A DNA stretch of 64,000 bases. Source: Coprinus comatus (Eukaryota; Basidiomycota; Agaricomycetes; Agaricales; Agaricaceae). Below, piece by piece: positions 9,775 to 21,832 of the stretch; the first letter of the stretch is position 1, and every line of letters begins with the position of its first letter. Position numbers and translations under genes: made by a program. Where the stretch lies: the NCBI GenBank assembly GCA_034638255.1, contig JAWPGT010000002.1:1798001-1862000 (forward strand), in the 5' to 3' direction. A model generated the notes under the pieces. The model ran no database searches. It had not been told where the DNA came from and worked only from the letters and a program-made list of their open reading frames with translations.

Positions 9775-12384
9775 ATGCCTGCACTTGTAACCTCATCACC
9801 GCTCACCCCTCCAACCAGCTCGAATGTACCACGAAAGCAGCGCACCAAAAAGCCTAGGATTACTAGAAGGAGGGGTCGTGCTAGAAATGGCATTGAAAGT
9901 GATGAAGAGACCATAGAGAGGCTGGATTCTTCAGCTTCAGAAACTGAATCTGACGTATCATCATCGAGCACCTCTACCTTCGACTCTGATGAAGAGTCAG
10001 CTTCTGAGGATGAACTTGAACCCAGCCATGCTACTTCACAAACTCCCAACACCAGTCAAAGCACCACCGCCCCTGACGCAGATGGTAGTCCAAAAGCAGC
10101 AGATCCGTTTTTTGCATCCTCGAACACCTGGTCGGAGATGGTCGCAGATGAAAACGCTAATGGGGCAGCAGACCTACCTGTCATCGATTTTTCGGATTTC
10201 AAAGCTGAACCACCTGCGCCTAAACGTACCACACGGAAATCCAAGAAACAATCAAAGAAAACTGTCCCATCCGCACAGCCTGCTGATACAGCCGTTCCCG
10301 CGATCGCACCAGAGTCTTCTTCATCCCTACCCGTGGCCGTCCAAAATGATACAGAGGAACCCTTGGCCGAGAATAAGGATGATCAGATGAATCAAGAAAG
10401 AGAAAAGCGACCGGTACAACCGAAACGTTCGTATGGTCAAACCGCTCGTCAGGCATACCAGCAGAAACTTGAGAGCGATCCATCCTATGTCCCGAAGGTA
10501 GGAGGGTTCTGGGGCCACGACGATCGTCTGATGGATAAGGAGTTACGAAGTTTGAGTGGCTGGTGGAGAGGCAAGTGGCAAGGGAGAGGGAGGGGTGGAA
10601 GGGGTGGGTTTGCACCAGGCCCTGCACGAGGCGGATCACACATCATTCCGAATGAAGTTCATAAAGAAATCAGAGAGGACCTTCCTCCTATTGAAAGGGC
10701 CTGGACACATGATGGATATGAAGAAATGAGACGAAGGGAGGATCAGCGGTCAGAGGCACAGACTCAAAATCAAACTGGACCACCAGTTCCTAACAATACT
10801 CGTGGTCGCGGTGGCTCAGTTGCAGTGCGTGGAGGTCGTGGTGTTCCTCGTGGTGGCTATGTCAACTTAAACAGCCGTGCCACCGCAGCGAAGCAAGGTC
10901 GCCCTTGGTACACCATGAAGCCTGAACTCACTTGGACCAAGCAAAACGAGAACTTTTTGTTCTCCGACTCGGCTGCCAAGTATCGCATGCAAGGCATAAC
11001 TTATCGCATTCGTTTGCCGGGTGCTTCCGCTCGGGTTGTTAAAACTACTCCAGTAACAAAGCCACACCCCCAATCATCAACTCCTAATCCAGTGAACGAA
11101 GTAACAGGAAGTGTGGTGGGCTCCGAAGTTGGTGAAGCATTACCCGTGGTTCGCCTGCCCAAGACTGCGGATGAGGCGAATTCATCGAACACAGTCGACG
11201 AGACCCCTATCGAAGAAGTTTTTACTGTTCGCCCTCGCCTCGTCAATGTAGACCCAATTCCACTTCCTGCACCCTCTAACACTAAATCATCTCCTCCCAT
11301 CGACAAACCAACCCACATTCCACAGTTGTCTATAACGGCCGCAGATCCCAATCCCACCGTTCGTTCCCAACTCGAGCAGCTCTCCATCGAGTCTGTTGCC
11401 TCGGACCCAGTACGTTTCGCTCAGACTGAACAGGCTGTTCTCCGAAAACCCACAGGTGAAGCTCCTGAAGAACCTGCATCAGCTTCCAGTGTCACAGCTC
11501 AAAGACCGTCGCTGCCACCAATCCAAACAATCTACAGTCCTCCTCCTGCACAGCCTTCCCCTGCTTACGCTGCTACATACGGTTATCCAGCCCTGCCCCC
11601 AGGTATTGCCCTCAATCAACACGGCATGCCCTATGAAGTAGCATCTGGGCGCCCTGTATATCTCCCTGGTCCTCCCCCTCCCCCCATGTATAATCCACGC
11701 CCTCTCATGCATTCACACATATCACAACAAAGTATATCCTATATGACACCGCCACCTCATATGCACCACTCTGCCGTGTCCCCCGATTTCCTCTCTCACC
11801 AGCCACCATCACATTCGCACACACCGTCTCTGTCAGTTAATGGGTTTGTTGATCCTAATACAGGTGCTCCAATCTTTGCTCTACCCAGATCATCGCGCGT
11901 AGAGATTCGGGCACCTAATAACGAAGCTGCGAAGTCTGCAATTGTGAGTAACGGCCCCGACACACATGTATCTCCATCTCCCGCTCGCATTTCATCCCAC
12001 CTGAATGCTTCGGCTACATCATATGTAAATTCACCTTCTCAACCCCCTTCCGAGTATGGATATCAACCATATTCTTCCCCGTCGGATGCTAACGGTACAA
12101 TTTCGTATGCCTCTGGTCCTGATACAGGTCCCGATGGATCTCAAGGTCACCCCGGAGCACCGTCCATGATGTCATATCAACCATATCAACAATACTACTA
12201 TCCCGACCCCACATATGGTTACCCTACTTACATGGACATGGGACAGTACGAGATGTATCCACCAATGGAAGGACATGGACCTCTTATTATTGAGTTGATA
12301 TTCCTTCTCTCAACATTCCAGGAATTCCTTTCTTACCTATTTTGCATATTCTCTCAATTTCACCACTCTACACATTTGGGATAA
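9775..12384 (+). CDS. Barentsz/CASC3 (MLN51)-like protein with Btz (SELOR) domain
   Basis: Candidate exon junction complex subunit: in animals Barentsz binds eIF4A3 and mRNA and acts in mRNA localisation, translation and NMD. It is a single long exon of 869 codons. Residues 1-85 are basic and then acidic/Ser-rich. The Btz core lies at about residues 215-260: SYGQTARQAYQQKLESDPSY and VPKVGGFWGHDDRL, where the F-x-HDDR signature contacts eIF4A3 in animal proteins. This is followed by an RG-rich stretch (GRGRGGRGG) and ERAWTHDGYEEMRRRE. A second conserved-looking piece, RPWYTMKPELTWTKQNENFL, sits near residue 380. The rest is Pro/Ser/Tyr-rich and disordered. The last 35 or so codons (after MEGHGP) become hydrophobic and may be intronic or UTR sequence read through, so the true C-terminus is uncertain. 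Confidence 0.8.
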   Translation: MPALVTSSPLTPPTSSNVPRKQRTKKPRITRRRGRARNGIESDEETIERLDSSASETESDVSSSSTSTFDSDEESASEDELEPSHATSQTPNTSQSTTAPDADGSPKAADPFFASSNTWSEMVADENANGAADLPVIDFSDFKAEPPAPKRTTRKSKKQSKKTVPSAQPADTAVPAIAPESSSSLPVAVQNDTEEPLAENKDDQMNQEREKRPVQPKRSYGQTARQAYQQKLESDPSYVPKVGGFWGHDDRLMDKELRSLSGWWRGKWQGRGRGGRGGFAPGPARGGSHIIPNEVHKEIREDLPPIERAWTHDGYEEMRRREDQRSEAQTQNQTGPPVPNNTRGRGGSVAVRGGRGVPRGGYVNLNSRATAAKQGRPWYTMKPELTWTKQNENFLFSDSAAKYRMQGITYRIRLPGASARVVKTTPVTKPHPQSSTPNPVNEVTGSVVGSEVGEALPVVRLPKTADEANSSNTVDETPIEEVFTVRPRLVNVDPIPLPAPSNTKSSPPIDKPTHIPQLSITAADPNPTVRSQLEQLSIESVASDPVRFAQTEQAVLRKPTGEAPEEPASASSVTAQRPSLPPIQTIYSPPPAQPSPAYAATYGYPALPPGIALNQHGMPYEVASGRPVYLPGPPPPPMYNPRPLMHSHISQQSISYMTPPPHMHHSAVSPDFLSHQPPSHSHTPSLSVNGFVDPNTGAPIFALPRSSRVEIRAPNNEAAKSAIVSNGPDTHVSPSPARISSHLNASATSYVNSPSQPPSEYGYQPYSSPSDANGTISYASGPDTGPDGSQGHPGAPSMMSYQPYQQYYYPDPTYGYPTYMDMGQYEMYPPMEGHGPLIIELIFLLSTFQEFLSYLFCIFSQFHHSTHLG

Positions 12385-13265
12385 TAGCTATCGACCTCTT
12401 CTCAGCCTTTGTGACTGCTGTTTTCCACGATTTTCATGATGATCTTGCTTTCCTCCACTTTTCCTCTCATTACATTAGTATCCACACTCGACTATTGCCG
12501 TCAATTTCTGTTCTGCTTTCTATTGCATCCATTCTTTCTACTCCCATCATTGGGACTGTTCAATTACTAGTAGTAGTAATAGTTTCATAGGTAAAGACAT
12601 ATGTGACTTTTTGATTCGATCGATTTCTCCCAATAAGTGTTTTCTTTATTTCTTGTTCTACTGTTCCTTGTCCACTTTTTTCACCTTCACTTTTATGTTC
12701 TTGAATTCTTTGTTTTCAGTTCCTTGTTTGTTATCTTACTCTTTGGTTTTATGACTCTTTGGCACAATGGTACTGGTTCTGTTTCTTAGTGTCCGGTTGG
12801 TTATATTACATAGTATCCTGGTATTAATGCCAATTAATATCGGACGCTTGAATGCAACCATTCCTGTAATCTTGTGGAATACAATTTATTGAGGTAAATG
12901 GTCCTGAGTCGGTCCTAGGCGACATAGGCTTTGTTGTGCGTACGGACCTCACTTCAGCCCACTTCACAACCAGGCTCACTGAGTGATTGTATCTGGATTG
13001 TATTAGAGCAGACGTCTCTGTGATACATAGAAATGTGTGTGTATTCATTGTTTGCCCTGAGCGGATCAAATTGACACGTGGAAAACGCTCCCTCCGGTTT
13101 TTGGTCGATTTCGTCCGGATTCAACTGAGTATCAGTTCTAGTTTTCTTCTACTATTAGAAGTGAAAATTCAATTCTACTCAGATTCCTATTATTATTTAA
13201 AATGGTCCAGTTTCTTCGTCGCAGTGGCGAGGGGAAATTCAATTCATGACGTTGTCTTGTCCGGA
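12385..13265. other. 3' UTR and intergenic DNA upstream of gene X copy 1
   Basis: T-rich DNA follows the Barentsz-like gene, then about 400 nt of mixed sequence. An isolated copy of the motif CGGATCAAA-N4-CACGTGGA lies at 13062-13082, 204 nt upstream of the copy at the edge of the duplicated arm. Two short related patches (aaattcaattc) are near 13167 and 13236. No gene is recognised. Confidence 0.5.
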
Positions 13266-13328
13266 CGGATCAAAGGAACACGTGGAGCACCCTATGTCAT
13301 AGCTTCCAAATTTGGACTCATTCGCACT

Positions 13329-13360
13329 CCAATCTGAGACATTCTGACACTCTATATAAA
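13329..13360 (+). promoter_or_regulatory. CCAAT and TATA boxes of gene X copy 1
   Basis: CCAAT at 13329-13333 and TATATAAA at 13353-13360 stand 85 and 61 nt before the ATG at 13414. Both are kept at the same spacing in the other copy, which supports an active, conserved core promoter. Confidence 0.6.
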
Positions 13361-13413
13361 CCCCCACTCCCCGCAAATGCCCCCAAAGCACGCCTTTCTT
13401 CCGCGCTACCATC

Positions 13414-14552
13414 ATGAATACAAGAATTGCCACAACTTCCATGTCCTTCCGCCAGCTCAGCGGCCTCCAACCTGCCCTCAGTTGCTGCTCAACCTTGGTT
13501 GAGTCCGACCCTCCCTACGAGCAGTTGTACGATGAGCCCACCCAGTCCGTTCCTGAGGTGTATTGCAGAGAAGAGAGACAAGTTTCGTCTCACTTCAACT
13601 GCAACGTCTCACTTTTGACCTGGCCCTCACTCTATTCTCATCCGATCGATCCTGCCGAGGTTACTCCTCTCCTGCACAGAGATCCCTCGTCGGCATCGTC
13701 GTGCTCTTTTGAGTGGTCGTCGTCAGACATCCTTGCTCATCCTAAGATTGATGAAGTGTCATCTTTCGGTTTGTCTATTGTGATACAAGTATCATTCGCT
13801 ATTGACACTAGCCGATTCGTTATTCGATAGCCCAATTTGTTGACCTGCCTTTTGTTCCGCACATTGACACTTCTTTCAAGGATTCCCCTCCTTCTTCATG
13901 TATGTTTCTTCTCATTTTGTTCCATATTCCTCTTTTTTATATCGATTTCTAGCTATTGTCAAACCACCACCTGTGGTTGAATCCTTCTCCCTCATTGACA
14001 CTTCAACGTCTGATGATGGTTTGTTTGTTAATCCTCACGGGTTCCCATTTACGCTGACACTGGCGATCCCCAGTCTCACCTTTTGAAACTCCGGCGTCCC
14101 CCAAACCGGAGTCGCCTCAGTGTCCAGAACCTGAGAAAATAGACTCATCAGAAATGTTTCCGTTACCAAGGTGGACCAACCACAAGAGGGGTAAGGAAAC
14201 AATAGCATGTTATCCAGTCACGAGAAATGGTCGATTGTATCATCCATGTTCAGAGGGGAACAAAGAGGATTACTGGCATCCTCAGACAACAGGACCAGTT
14301 CAATCACGAGCATCGATAATGGCTCGGGCTAAGAGACCACCGTTTAAATCAGCACTTCCATTGAAGGAGCCTCGAGGTCCAATTACTCCACGGAAACCTC
14401 CACCAGGGTTTATCGTTGGGTTTTTTCAGAATAGGTGGATTGATTTGACATTACTGAGTGAGGAAGTGATGAGGAAGATGAAAGGGAAGGGGAAGGATAA
14501 GGGTAAAGGGAAAGAGCCTGAGATGGAGGAGGTGAAAGTGAAATGTGATTAA
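13414..14552 (+). CDS. Uncharacterised protein X, copy 1
   Basis: Four exons (13414-13768, 13831-13899, 13953-14018, 14074-14552) separated by three short GT-AG introns, all phase 1, give a continuous 322-residue product. The frame runs through every junction, which strongly supports the model. The product has no signal peptide or membrane segment. Residues 1-120 are rich in Ser, Cys and acidic residues (SGLQPALSCCSTLVESDPPY). The middle is Pro/Ser-rich (KPPPVVESFSLIDTSTSDD). The C-terminal third is basic and looks most conserved (MFPLPRWTNHKRGKE, RGPITPRKPPPGFIVGFFQN), ending in a Lys/Gly tail (KGKGKDKGKGKEPEMEEVKV). I do not recognise a family. Its near-identical partner at 23873-25007 shows it was recently duplicated or is kept uniform by gene conversion. 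Function unknown. Confidence 0.8.
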
Positions 14553-14969
14553 TGGAGTTGGATCTTTTTCGTTTTTTTCTTCTTCCTTTTCTTTTCTTCT
14601 TTATTTTATTTTATTTTCTTCCATCTTTATTGTTGTTCTATTCTTCCTCATCGTTACTCTTTTTCTTTTTTTCTTTTTTGGGCTTTTTTCTTTTCTATCT
14701 CTTGTTAATCTATCTTATCATCTTTCATTTTCCTCATCAATTTAATCATTATCTTCTTTTCTTAATTTAAATGACTGGTGTGAACGCTGAGAATTGAGTA
14801 TTGAGCACTAGGCACTAAGCACTAGTGAGGTAGAAGATGGATAAAATGATTGTTATATTTACGGTATACGTGAAACTGCGTCTCCCATGACGAGTTTACA
14901 GAAAGAAAAATAGAAAGAGAAAGAAAAAACAAGTATAAACGATAGATAAATGAGTGTATCATAACCTCT

Positions 14970-17606
14970 TTAAGTCACTAATTTCACGAGTTGACCAAAG
15001 TTTGGTGTTCCAAAGCCAGTTACTTGAAAAAAGAAAAAAAGGACAAGGTTGTCAATACCCTCTCTTCCCCCATCAAAAATAAAATAAAATAAACGAGTCC
15101 AACTCACCAGGATCCCATCCTCTAGTAGCATTAAATCCAGGAGTTCCACAACCACCGTTACTACCAACGGTAATATCATTAAAAGCACCAGGAACAAGAG
15201 AAAGACGAGAATAAATGAGAGGATTAAGGAATCCTAAAGGTGGTAAACCTTTAGATAAACGAGCGTCATTTAATAAAGCAACATAACCAGTGAAAGCTGG
15301 TGCTGATGCTGAAGTTCCACCAATTAGAACTGGTCTACCGCGGAACCAGATACGGAAACGATCGCCTTGAGCTGCTACATCTGGGTGAGCCTAATAATAT
15401 GGAGGGGTGGTTGGGTTAGATGGGTTTTATGATTACTGATGGGAACTTACCCTTCCTTCTCTGTTTAGTTGATAGAGTATTAGTTAGTATTAGTGATGGT
15501 TTTAGATTTTTTTTTTTTTTTTTTTGGTAGCACTTACGGGTTGAAGAGTCCTTTGTAGAGTCCTTTAGGAAGACTGTTCAAATATCTCGTAATTGTTCTC
15601 TCTTGGTATTCTGGGCGTTTGAACTAATGACACATTATTAATACTCTTCGAACAATATAACAAGGGAAAAAGAAAAGAGAACATACATAATTACTGAAAC
15701 CTCCACCAGAGAAGAATCGAGAAACAGCAACTTCAGGTACACTTTGTGTACCTCCAACAGAAGTAACACTTTCCAACAAATAATCAGGGTCCCATCCCAG
15801 ATTAAAGATAGCTTTTCGACTTACAAAGGACAACTAAAATACGAAAATACCCATTAGCTCAAAGTACACCGCTGATTTTTTGGTAAAAAGGAAGGACTTA
15901 CGTTGCGGGGAAAAGAGGAATAAATTTGGTCTCGTTACGTCCATCGTTGGTGAAACATTGTTGTAGTGCTGGGTCAACTTCACCATCACCTACACCTCCA
16001 TCTCCAGAAGAAAACATGACTGAAATTCCACGAGCGCCTAGTAATTACAAAAAATGATAATAGTAATGAGAATGGGACTTCTAAATAGGTAATACATTCA
16101 GAATTTAACTTACCAAGTTGAGCGAAACCATTGCAAGCACGTTGAGCAAAGTCGCGAGGGACTATGTAGTAAAAGATAATTAGACAAAAAAAAGTCATAA
16201 AATAATTGTAGAGGTTCACCTGTTTGTTCATCATCACCATAACTAGTAGAAATAGCAAAGGGTGGATTTTCATCCTCAGCAAGAGCATCTAACCAATCAA
16301 GGTATGGTCTACGAAAATAAGAAGAAAAGACATATTCAATACAACATCCTCGTATACGCATGAAAAAGAGTTCACGTACTCATTGGTATCAGTAGGTGTC
16401 AATACGTCCGGGATGAAAGGAGGTCTTCCAGCAGTAGACCAAAATGTAGCCGGAATAGGGTGTGAGATACCAAATGCAAATTGAACATCAAGGTTAGCTT
16501 CAGCACCGGCTTCTGAGAGTGTTTGATTATTGAGTCCACCTGCGTATTAAGTGAAACTTTAGCTTCAGAATACAAGTAGTTTTTGGACAGGATGAATCCA
16601 CGTGAAGGCACTATAAACGAACCTTTAACCGAAATGAAAGTAAAGTTGCTTCCAACAGCATCTGGACGTTGTTCGGCATAGAAGCTTTGTAAGTCTTGGA
16701 TGTTAGCCTAAAATGAGACAGGTCAGGTCAAGTAAAGGAACAACTTAAGCACGTTAAAATGACGTACGAATTGTTCCAAATACCCTGTAATTCCAATGGA
16801 ACCCAATCCTTTGTTATCATAATCTACAGCATTGTACAATTGATTCAAACAATCGACAGTAATGGTAGAATTGCAGAGCGGATCAACACCAGAATCCTTG
16901 TTAGGGTTGAAAGCGGCTTTTAATTTCTTCATGAAATCTTCAGCAGCGTCTTCTATTGAAATGATAGTGGATTTAGAGGATTTGAAACGACCGAACATGG
17001 TTGTTGGTTGTACGAGCTCGACATGTGAGTCAAGTCTTTCAGGGAGACTGTAACTCAAGGTCCTAACGAGGAAGTCCCCGCTCTCAATATGCTTCCATAC
17101 ATAATAAGTCTATTTGCATTTGTGTTAGTACACGTATACACCTGAACAAATGAAAGGAGAAGGGAATGAAGAGACATGACACGTACAGTATCCAACATCT
17201 TTTCAGCCAATGAAACAGGAACCCTCAATCTAACCCAATCCTTAGCAGGCGACCTCTGAATATCTCTTTCTCCAATACCAAACGAAGCCAACCAATTGTC
17301 AACCTCATCTAAACTGTCTTGAGGGGGAGCAACCAATCCTTCCACTTCTTCTTTCGACAGATGATTCCCATAACGTTCATGGTAAGGATCACTAACTTCA
17401 AAAAGATGTTGTTCTAAAACATTGAAATTTGGTTGCGGTAAAGCAATACGAAGGTTGATGTTATGATCACTAGGAGGAAGCCCGTACTTGACCCAACCAC
17501 GAGGAGGAGCGATAGATTGTTTGAGTTTGAAATGATATCCTTCAGCAGCAAAGGTATTGCTAGCGCTAGACGCGACTAACAATGCGATACCGAGAAAATA
17601 CCGCAT
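14970..17606 (-). CDS. Secreted sedolisin-family peptidase (S53, tripeptidyl-peptidase-like), copy A
   Basis: Serine-carboxyl peptidase of family S53, with members in fungi that release tripeptides from proteins in acidic surroundings. The start at 17606 gives a signal peptide ([20 protein letters not shown]). The pro-kumamolisin activation domain follows ([36 protein letters not shown]). In the catalytic domain the Glu/Asp pair sits in the [16 protein letters not shown] block, the oxyanion Asp in [14 protein letters not shown], and the Ser in [16 protein letters not shown]. The C-terminal calcium-site region reads [20 protein letters not shown] then [17 protein letters not shown]. About 560 residues with many short introns, including one that interrupts TCPF-VTSVGGT. 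All catalytic motifs are intact. It is a tandem paralogue of copy B immediately downstream on the same strand. Confidence 0.9.
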
Positions 17607-18664
17607 AGCAGGAAGGGATGTGGTGAGACTAACAGGTAATTTGGGTGTCGTAAGGGCTTTATACTGGGCTGGGTTCCAATCAAATCCTTCGAAGCATCCT
17701 CTCACACGTCAGACCTATAATAGAACGGAAAAGAATATAAGAAGTTAGGCTGATTAGGAGATTAACCCCGAGAACTCCTTTATGTCTGTTGGTCAAAAGT
17801 TGGACACCGCAATTACAACTTTTCCCGTTAAGACCTTCATACACCTCCTTTCTTTTGATATGTACTTGAAAACAAGTAGATCGCGAAATCCGAGAACTTG
17901 ATCGTTATGCAAATCATGATGACGAGAAGGATCAGCGATGGAGCGGTTGCTAGAGTAGCCACGGTAACCTCAAGCCTGCCGTCTTAAACCAATCTTTCAA
18001 TTACTGACCCTAGATCTCTTACAACTTCCTTGACTATTGTCTCCAGATTACTCCGTCAATTTCCCCAATTCCCATAAGAAAACAACCTCCACCAATTAGA
18101 AACTGCTCACTGTTAAGAAGTTAGAACCAGCACAGAACCATGTGGTACACTGAACGTTCAAGCGTTGTTTGAGCGATTTGAATATAAAGAGAAGGGCGGC
18201 TATTGAAGTATTCGTAATAATTGTGAGAGTAAATGATATGCGATGTGAATGAGAGCACAAACCTGGTACAATGGTAGGTTCAAAGAGTCCGTATGAGAGC
18301 GCGTGTGTGTGTGTGTGATTCCATTCTTAGAATGATGGTGCTGCTATTTTCGATTTTCAAGTTGGTTGTAAATTCAACTACTGGGGTCCCGGAAAAACCA
18401 TATGTATACTTTCAGCCACTTCCATCAAGATGCGTCAGGAGGACGACATTGCGTAAATATTGGTGTGAGAAAACCATACCTAAGCTTAAGAATCAGAAAA
18501 TCCAAGATATCAATCATGTCGAGACTCAATTCATTTTTCACACACACACACACACACACACAAAGGAAGCAAGGAGGCCTTATGTTTGAAAATAGGGAAA
18601 AAATTCATTGATATAAATATATGTATCATGCGAAATGCGTGTAGTTATTATGCATATGAGTTAT
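17607..18664. other. Intergenic region between the two sedolisin genes, with CA/GT microsatellites
   Basis: Upstream region of sedolisin copy A and downstream region of copy B. It contains a (GT) run near 18303-18317 and a (CA)12 run at 18539-18562. The open frames across these repeats are low-complexity. No other gene is supported. Confidence 0.5.
18539..18562 (+). repeat. (CA)12 microsatellite
   Basis: Perfect CA dinucleotide run in the 3' flank of sedolisin copy B. It is about 235 nt from a short GT run on the same strand, so the two could pair in a transcript. Confidence 0.9.
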
Positions 18665-21110
18665 TCAGAAAATAGTCAAGAGTTTCTTGAGTTTTCCGAA
18701 ATCAGGAGTACCCAAACCAGTAACAGGATCCCATCCAGCAGTGGCCTACATAAATAAACATTAACTCTCATTCAAAGTTCAAACACACTGAACGGAAAAA
18801 AAGCAGCTTACGTTAAATCCAGGGGTACCACATCCAGGGTTATTACCAACAGTAATATCATTAAGACCAGCAGCACCAATGGTATATAACCAAGGGTTCA
18901 AGAAACCCAAAGGTCTCAGGCCCTTAGCAATACGGGCATCGTTCAAGAGAGCAACAACAGCTGCGAAAGCAGGTGAAGAAGCCGAAGTTCCACCGATAGA
19001 GATGGCACGACCTCTGAACCAGATACGGAAACGTCTTCCAAGAGCTGCGACATCAGGGAATCCCTATTAATTATGAAAGGTCCAACTTCAGTTTCATAGG
19101 CTCATGTTGATAGGTAAAAAAAATTATTCACCCTTCCTTTCCTATGATTTCGAATTTTGATTAGAATAGATTCTAGGGTGGGTATGCGAAAGATAAATAC
19201 TGCTTACTTGTTATAAAGTCCTTCGTAAAGACCTTTGGGAAGAGCGTTGAGGTACTTTTGAACAGCAAAAGTTTGATAGAGAGGACGATCGAAGTAATCA
19301 CTAAATCCACCGCCAGAGAAGAAGACAGCAATTTCAGGGATGTTGTTAGTACCGCCAACAGAAGTAGAGCTAAAAAGAAATTTCATGAGAAAATCACTTC
19401 ATAACGCAGTTAAAATTAATGAAGAACATACTAGGGGCAGCTGTAAAAAAAAAATAGAGACATTCCTTAGTCTGTTAATAGTATAAAAATAGAAGATGTA
19501 TGCTTACGTAGAAGGGAAAGTGGGTTGGAAGCGGGTGATGTTACGACCATCGTTGGTATAGCAAAGATGAGCATCGGGGTCTGTTTCACCATCGCCAACG
19601 CCACCATCACCAGAAGAGAACATGACGGAAGCACCACGAGCACCTAAAAAGAGTTAGTATTTTTATTCTAAAGTTGAAAATTGACTCAAAAACGTACCGA
19701 GTTGAGCAATGCCATTGCAGACACGGCGAGCGTAGCTCTCAGGGACTAATGGGTTGATGAATTACGAATTTCTGGATATTACCTGAAAGAATAGCAAGTC
19801 TTACTTGTCTGTTCCTCTTCACCATAACTGGTGGAGATGGAGTAGGGAAGATCGTCATGAGAAAGAACATAGTCAAGCCACTAAAGGGTGAATAATGTCA
19901 ATAACATTGCCGCGAAATGCGACATATATATTTACTCACCTCAGCATATGGCTCATTTGTATTCTCAGGGGTGATCAGATCAGGTTTGAAAGGAGGGCGT
20001 CCACCAGTTGTCCAAGAAATGGCACGAGTAGGGTAAGAAAGACCAAAAGCGAATTGGACGTCAAGGTTAGCCTCAGCACCGGCTTCCTCAAGAGTTTGGT
20101 TGTTGAGACCACCTAGTCAATCGGAGAAATTAGAATTTTATGCAGAACACAAACTTATTAGCTACATACCATTAATGGAGATGAGCTCAAAAGTAGAGTT
20201 GGCAGCCTCGGGTCTTTGTTCAAGGTAGAAGGTCTTCAAATCTTGGAGGTTGGCGAATTGCTCAAGGTAAGAAGCAATGGCGATAGAGTTCCTCTCGGGG
20301 ACCTGGGGGGTGTAGTCCGCAAAGTTATAAAGTTGAGCCAAGCAGCTAAGAGTGACGGTAGCATTGCAAGAGGGATCAACAACGGGAGCAGTGGTTGCAG
20401 CAACCTTGTTGGAGGTGAAGGCATTGCTGCCAGCAGGAATATCAGACTCGATGAAAGAATCATCTTCAAAATGAAGAGTAGCCTTCATCTTGTTCCAGCG
20501 GGCGAAGAGGGTGGTAGGTTGAATGACATCGATGTGGGCATGGAGATCTTCTGGAAGACTGTAGCCAGTAGTGCGGACAATGTGCTCGTCGGTATCGTCA
20601 TATTTCCAGACGTGATACTCCTAAATGAATTAACGAAGACATCCATTATTTTATCCTTTCCATAATAAGATAAAGGCTTACTGTGTTAAGAAGTTTCTCC
20701 GCAACGCGAACGGGTACTTTGATGGTAACCCAGTCCTGAGCGGAAGACTTGACAACATCACCTTCTCCAAAGCCAAAGGAAGCGAGCCAGTCATCAACAC
20801 GTTGGATACTCTCTCCGTGAGGTGCAATGAGTTCATCGACCTCAGCCTTGGACAAATGGTTGCCGTAGCGGTGATGAAGGGGATCAGAGACCTCGTACAA
20901 ATGCCTCTCCAACTCAGGGAAGTTGGGTTGAGGGAGGCCAATGCGCAAGTTGATGATATGGTCTCCTGGGGCGGGGGAGACCTTCTGCCAACCACGAGGA
21001 GGAACAATGCTCTCCTTCAACCTGTAGTTATAGTTAACTTCAGGTTGTGGAAGAGAGAAGGCGCCAGAGGCGATGGCGAGAGCCAAGATGCAAGAGGTGA
21101 AGAGCTTCAT
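18665..21110 (-). CDS. Secreted sedolisin-family peptidase (S53, tripeptidyl-peptidase-like), copy B
   Basis: Second S53 sedolisin, same strand as copy A. The start at 21110 gives [19 protein letters not shown] as a signal peptide. The prodomain has [20 protein letters not shown] and [16 protein letters not shown]. Catalytic features are all visible: Glu/Asp in [18 protein letters not shown], oxyanion Asp in [16 protein letters not shown], nucleophile Ser in [18 protein letters not shown], and the C-terminal region [17 protein letters not shown] then [18 protein letters not shown], ending at a TGA at 18665-18667. Size and intron positions match copy A (both have an intron between the FP-S/T and VGGT blocks), so the two arose by tandem duplication. 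They differ clearly in protein sequence, so the duplication is much older than the gene X duplication around them. Confidence 0.9.
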
Positions 21111-21832
21111 GGTAAAGAGGATCCCTGTCGTTGCTCATCCCGTAAGTCCGCATCTTTATAGAGTTTTGATGATGGGATAGCATAATCAAGCCCTTGAGAA
21201 AGTTCGATGGGTCATATGGACCCCACAGGATGTGCCTTAGCCGATGTAATTAATGTCGGAGATATCTTAGGACGAAACAATTATCCTTACCTTGTTCACA
21301 TTCCTTTCACTTCAGCATAGACGTAGGTAGACGAGGCACAGAGAGGGATGGGAGCTGTTTGTATGAAGGGTAATTGTCCATGAATCGCGTCCAAGAAGTT
21401 TCTTGGAAAAGAAGCATATTGTAGATGGTGTGAGGCACGCTATATTTAGCACAACGTCGGTAATGGGGTTAATGCACAAGATGTTGTTTAAGGAGCCCTG
21501 ACAGAACATATGGATATTTTCGAAATGTCCATGCGGACGGTGTGAGATGATGTGTTCAAATCAAAATGTTACTGATAAAGAGTCGGTGATAACTGGGGAG
21601 CACATGGAGTTTCACTGGAGGTGAAACTGGGATGTGTGTGGCTAAAATACTGCGTTTTTGGGTGTATCGATGGTGCTTTGACCATATTTATGTGCGCCAA
21701 GAAGGGCTGAGCCTGAAAATAGCGCAGAGGAAATTTGGCAATATAGAGTTGGGCTTTTGTTTGTACTTGCTGTCCAAAGGCTTCTGGGCGATAGATCAGA
21801 AAAATTGGGTATGAATAAAGGTCTATAACACA
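21111..21832. other. Divergent intergenic region, sedolisin B / eIF3m
   Basis: About 720 nt between divergent start codons. Open frames here have no family signal and I see no RNA gene. It should hold both promoters. Confidence 0.45.

Larger units (their letters stand above)
13266..14784 (+). repeat. Left arm of inverted duplication (partner 23671-25155)
   Basis: This segment matches the reverse complement of 23671-25155 across promoter, four exons, three introns and the start of the 3' flank. The exon 4 sequences look identical except at the last two codons. Intron 3 differs by 4 nt. The 3' flank is pyrimidine-rich and more diverged. On the outer side homology stops exactly at CGGATCAAA (13266 and 25155). 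Unique flanks show no target-site duplication. Confidence 0.9.

Noticed and set aside
14545..14770. Hydrophobic open frames after gene X copy 1
   Set aside because: They read through a T/C-rich 3' flank, and the matching region after copy 2 has diverged with indels, so it is not constrained as coding.
18293..18611. Open frames over the GT/CA repeats
   Set aside because: Composition-driven readings of microsatellites with no conserved sequence.
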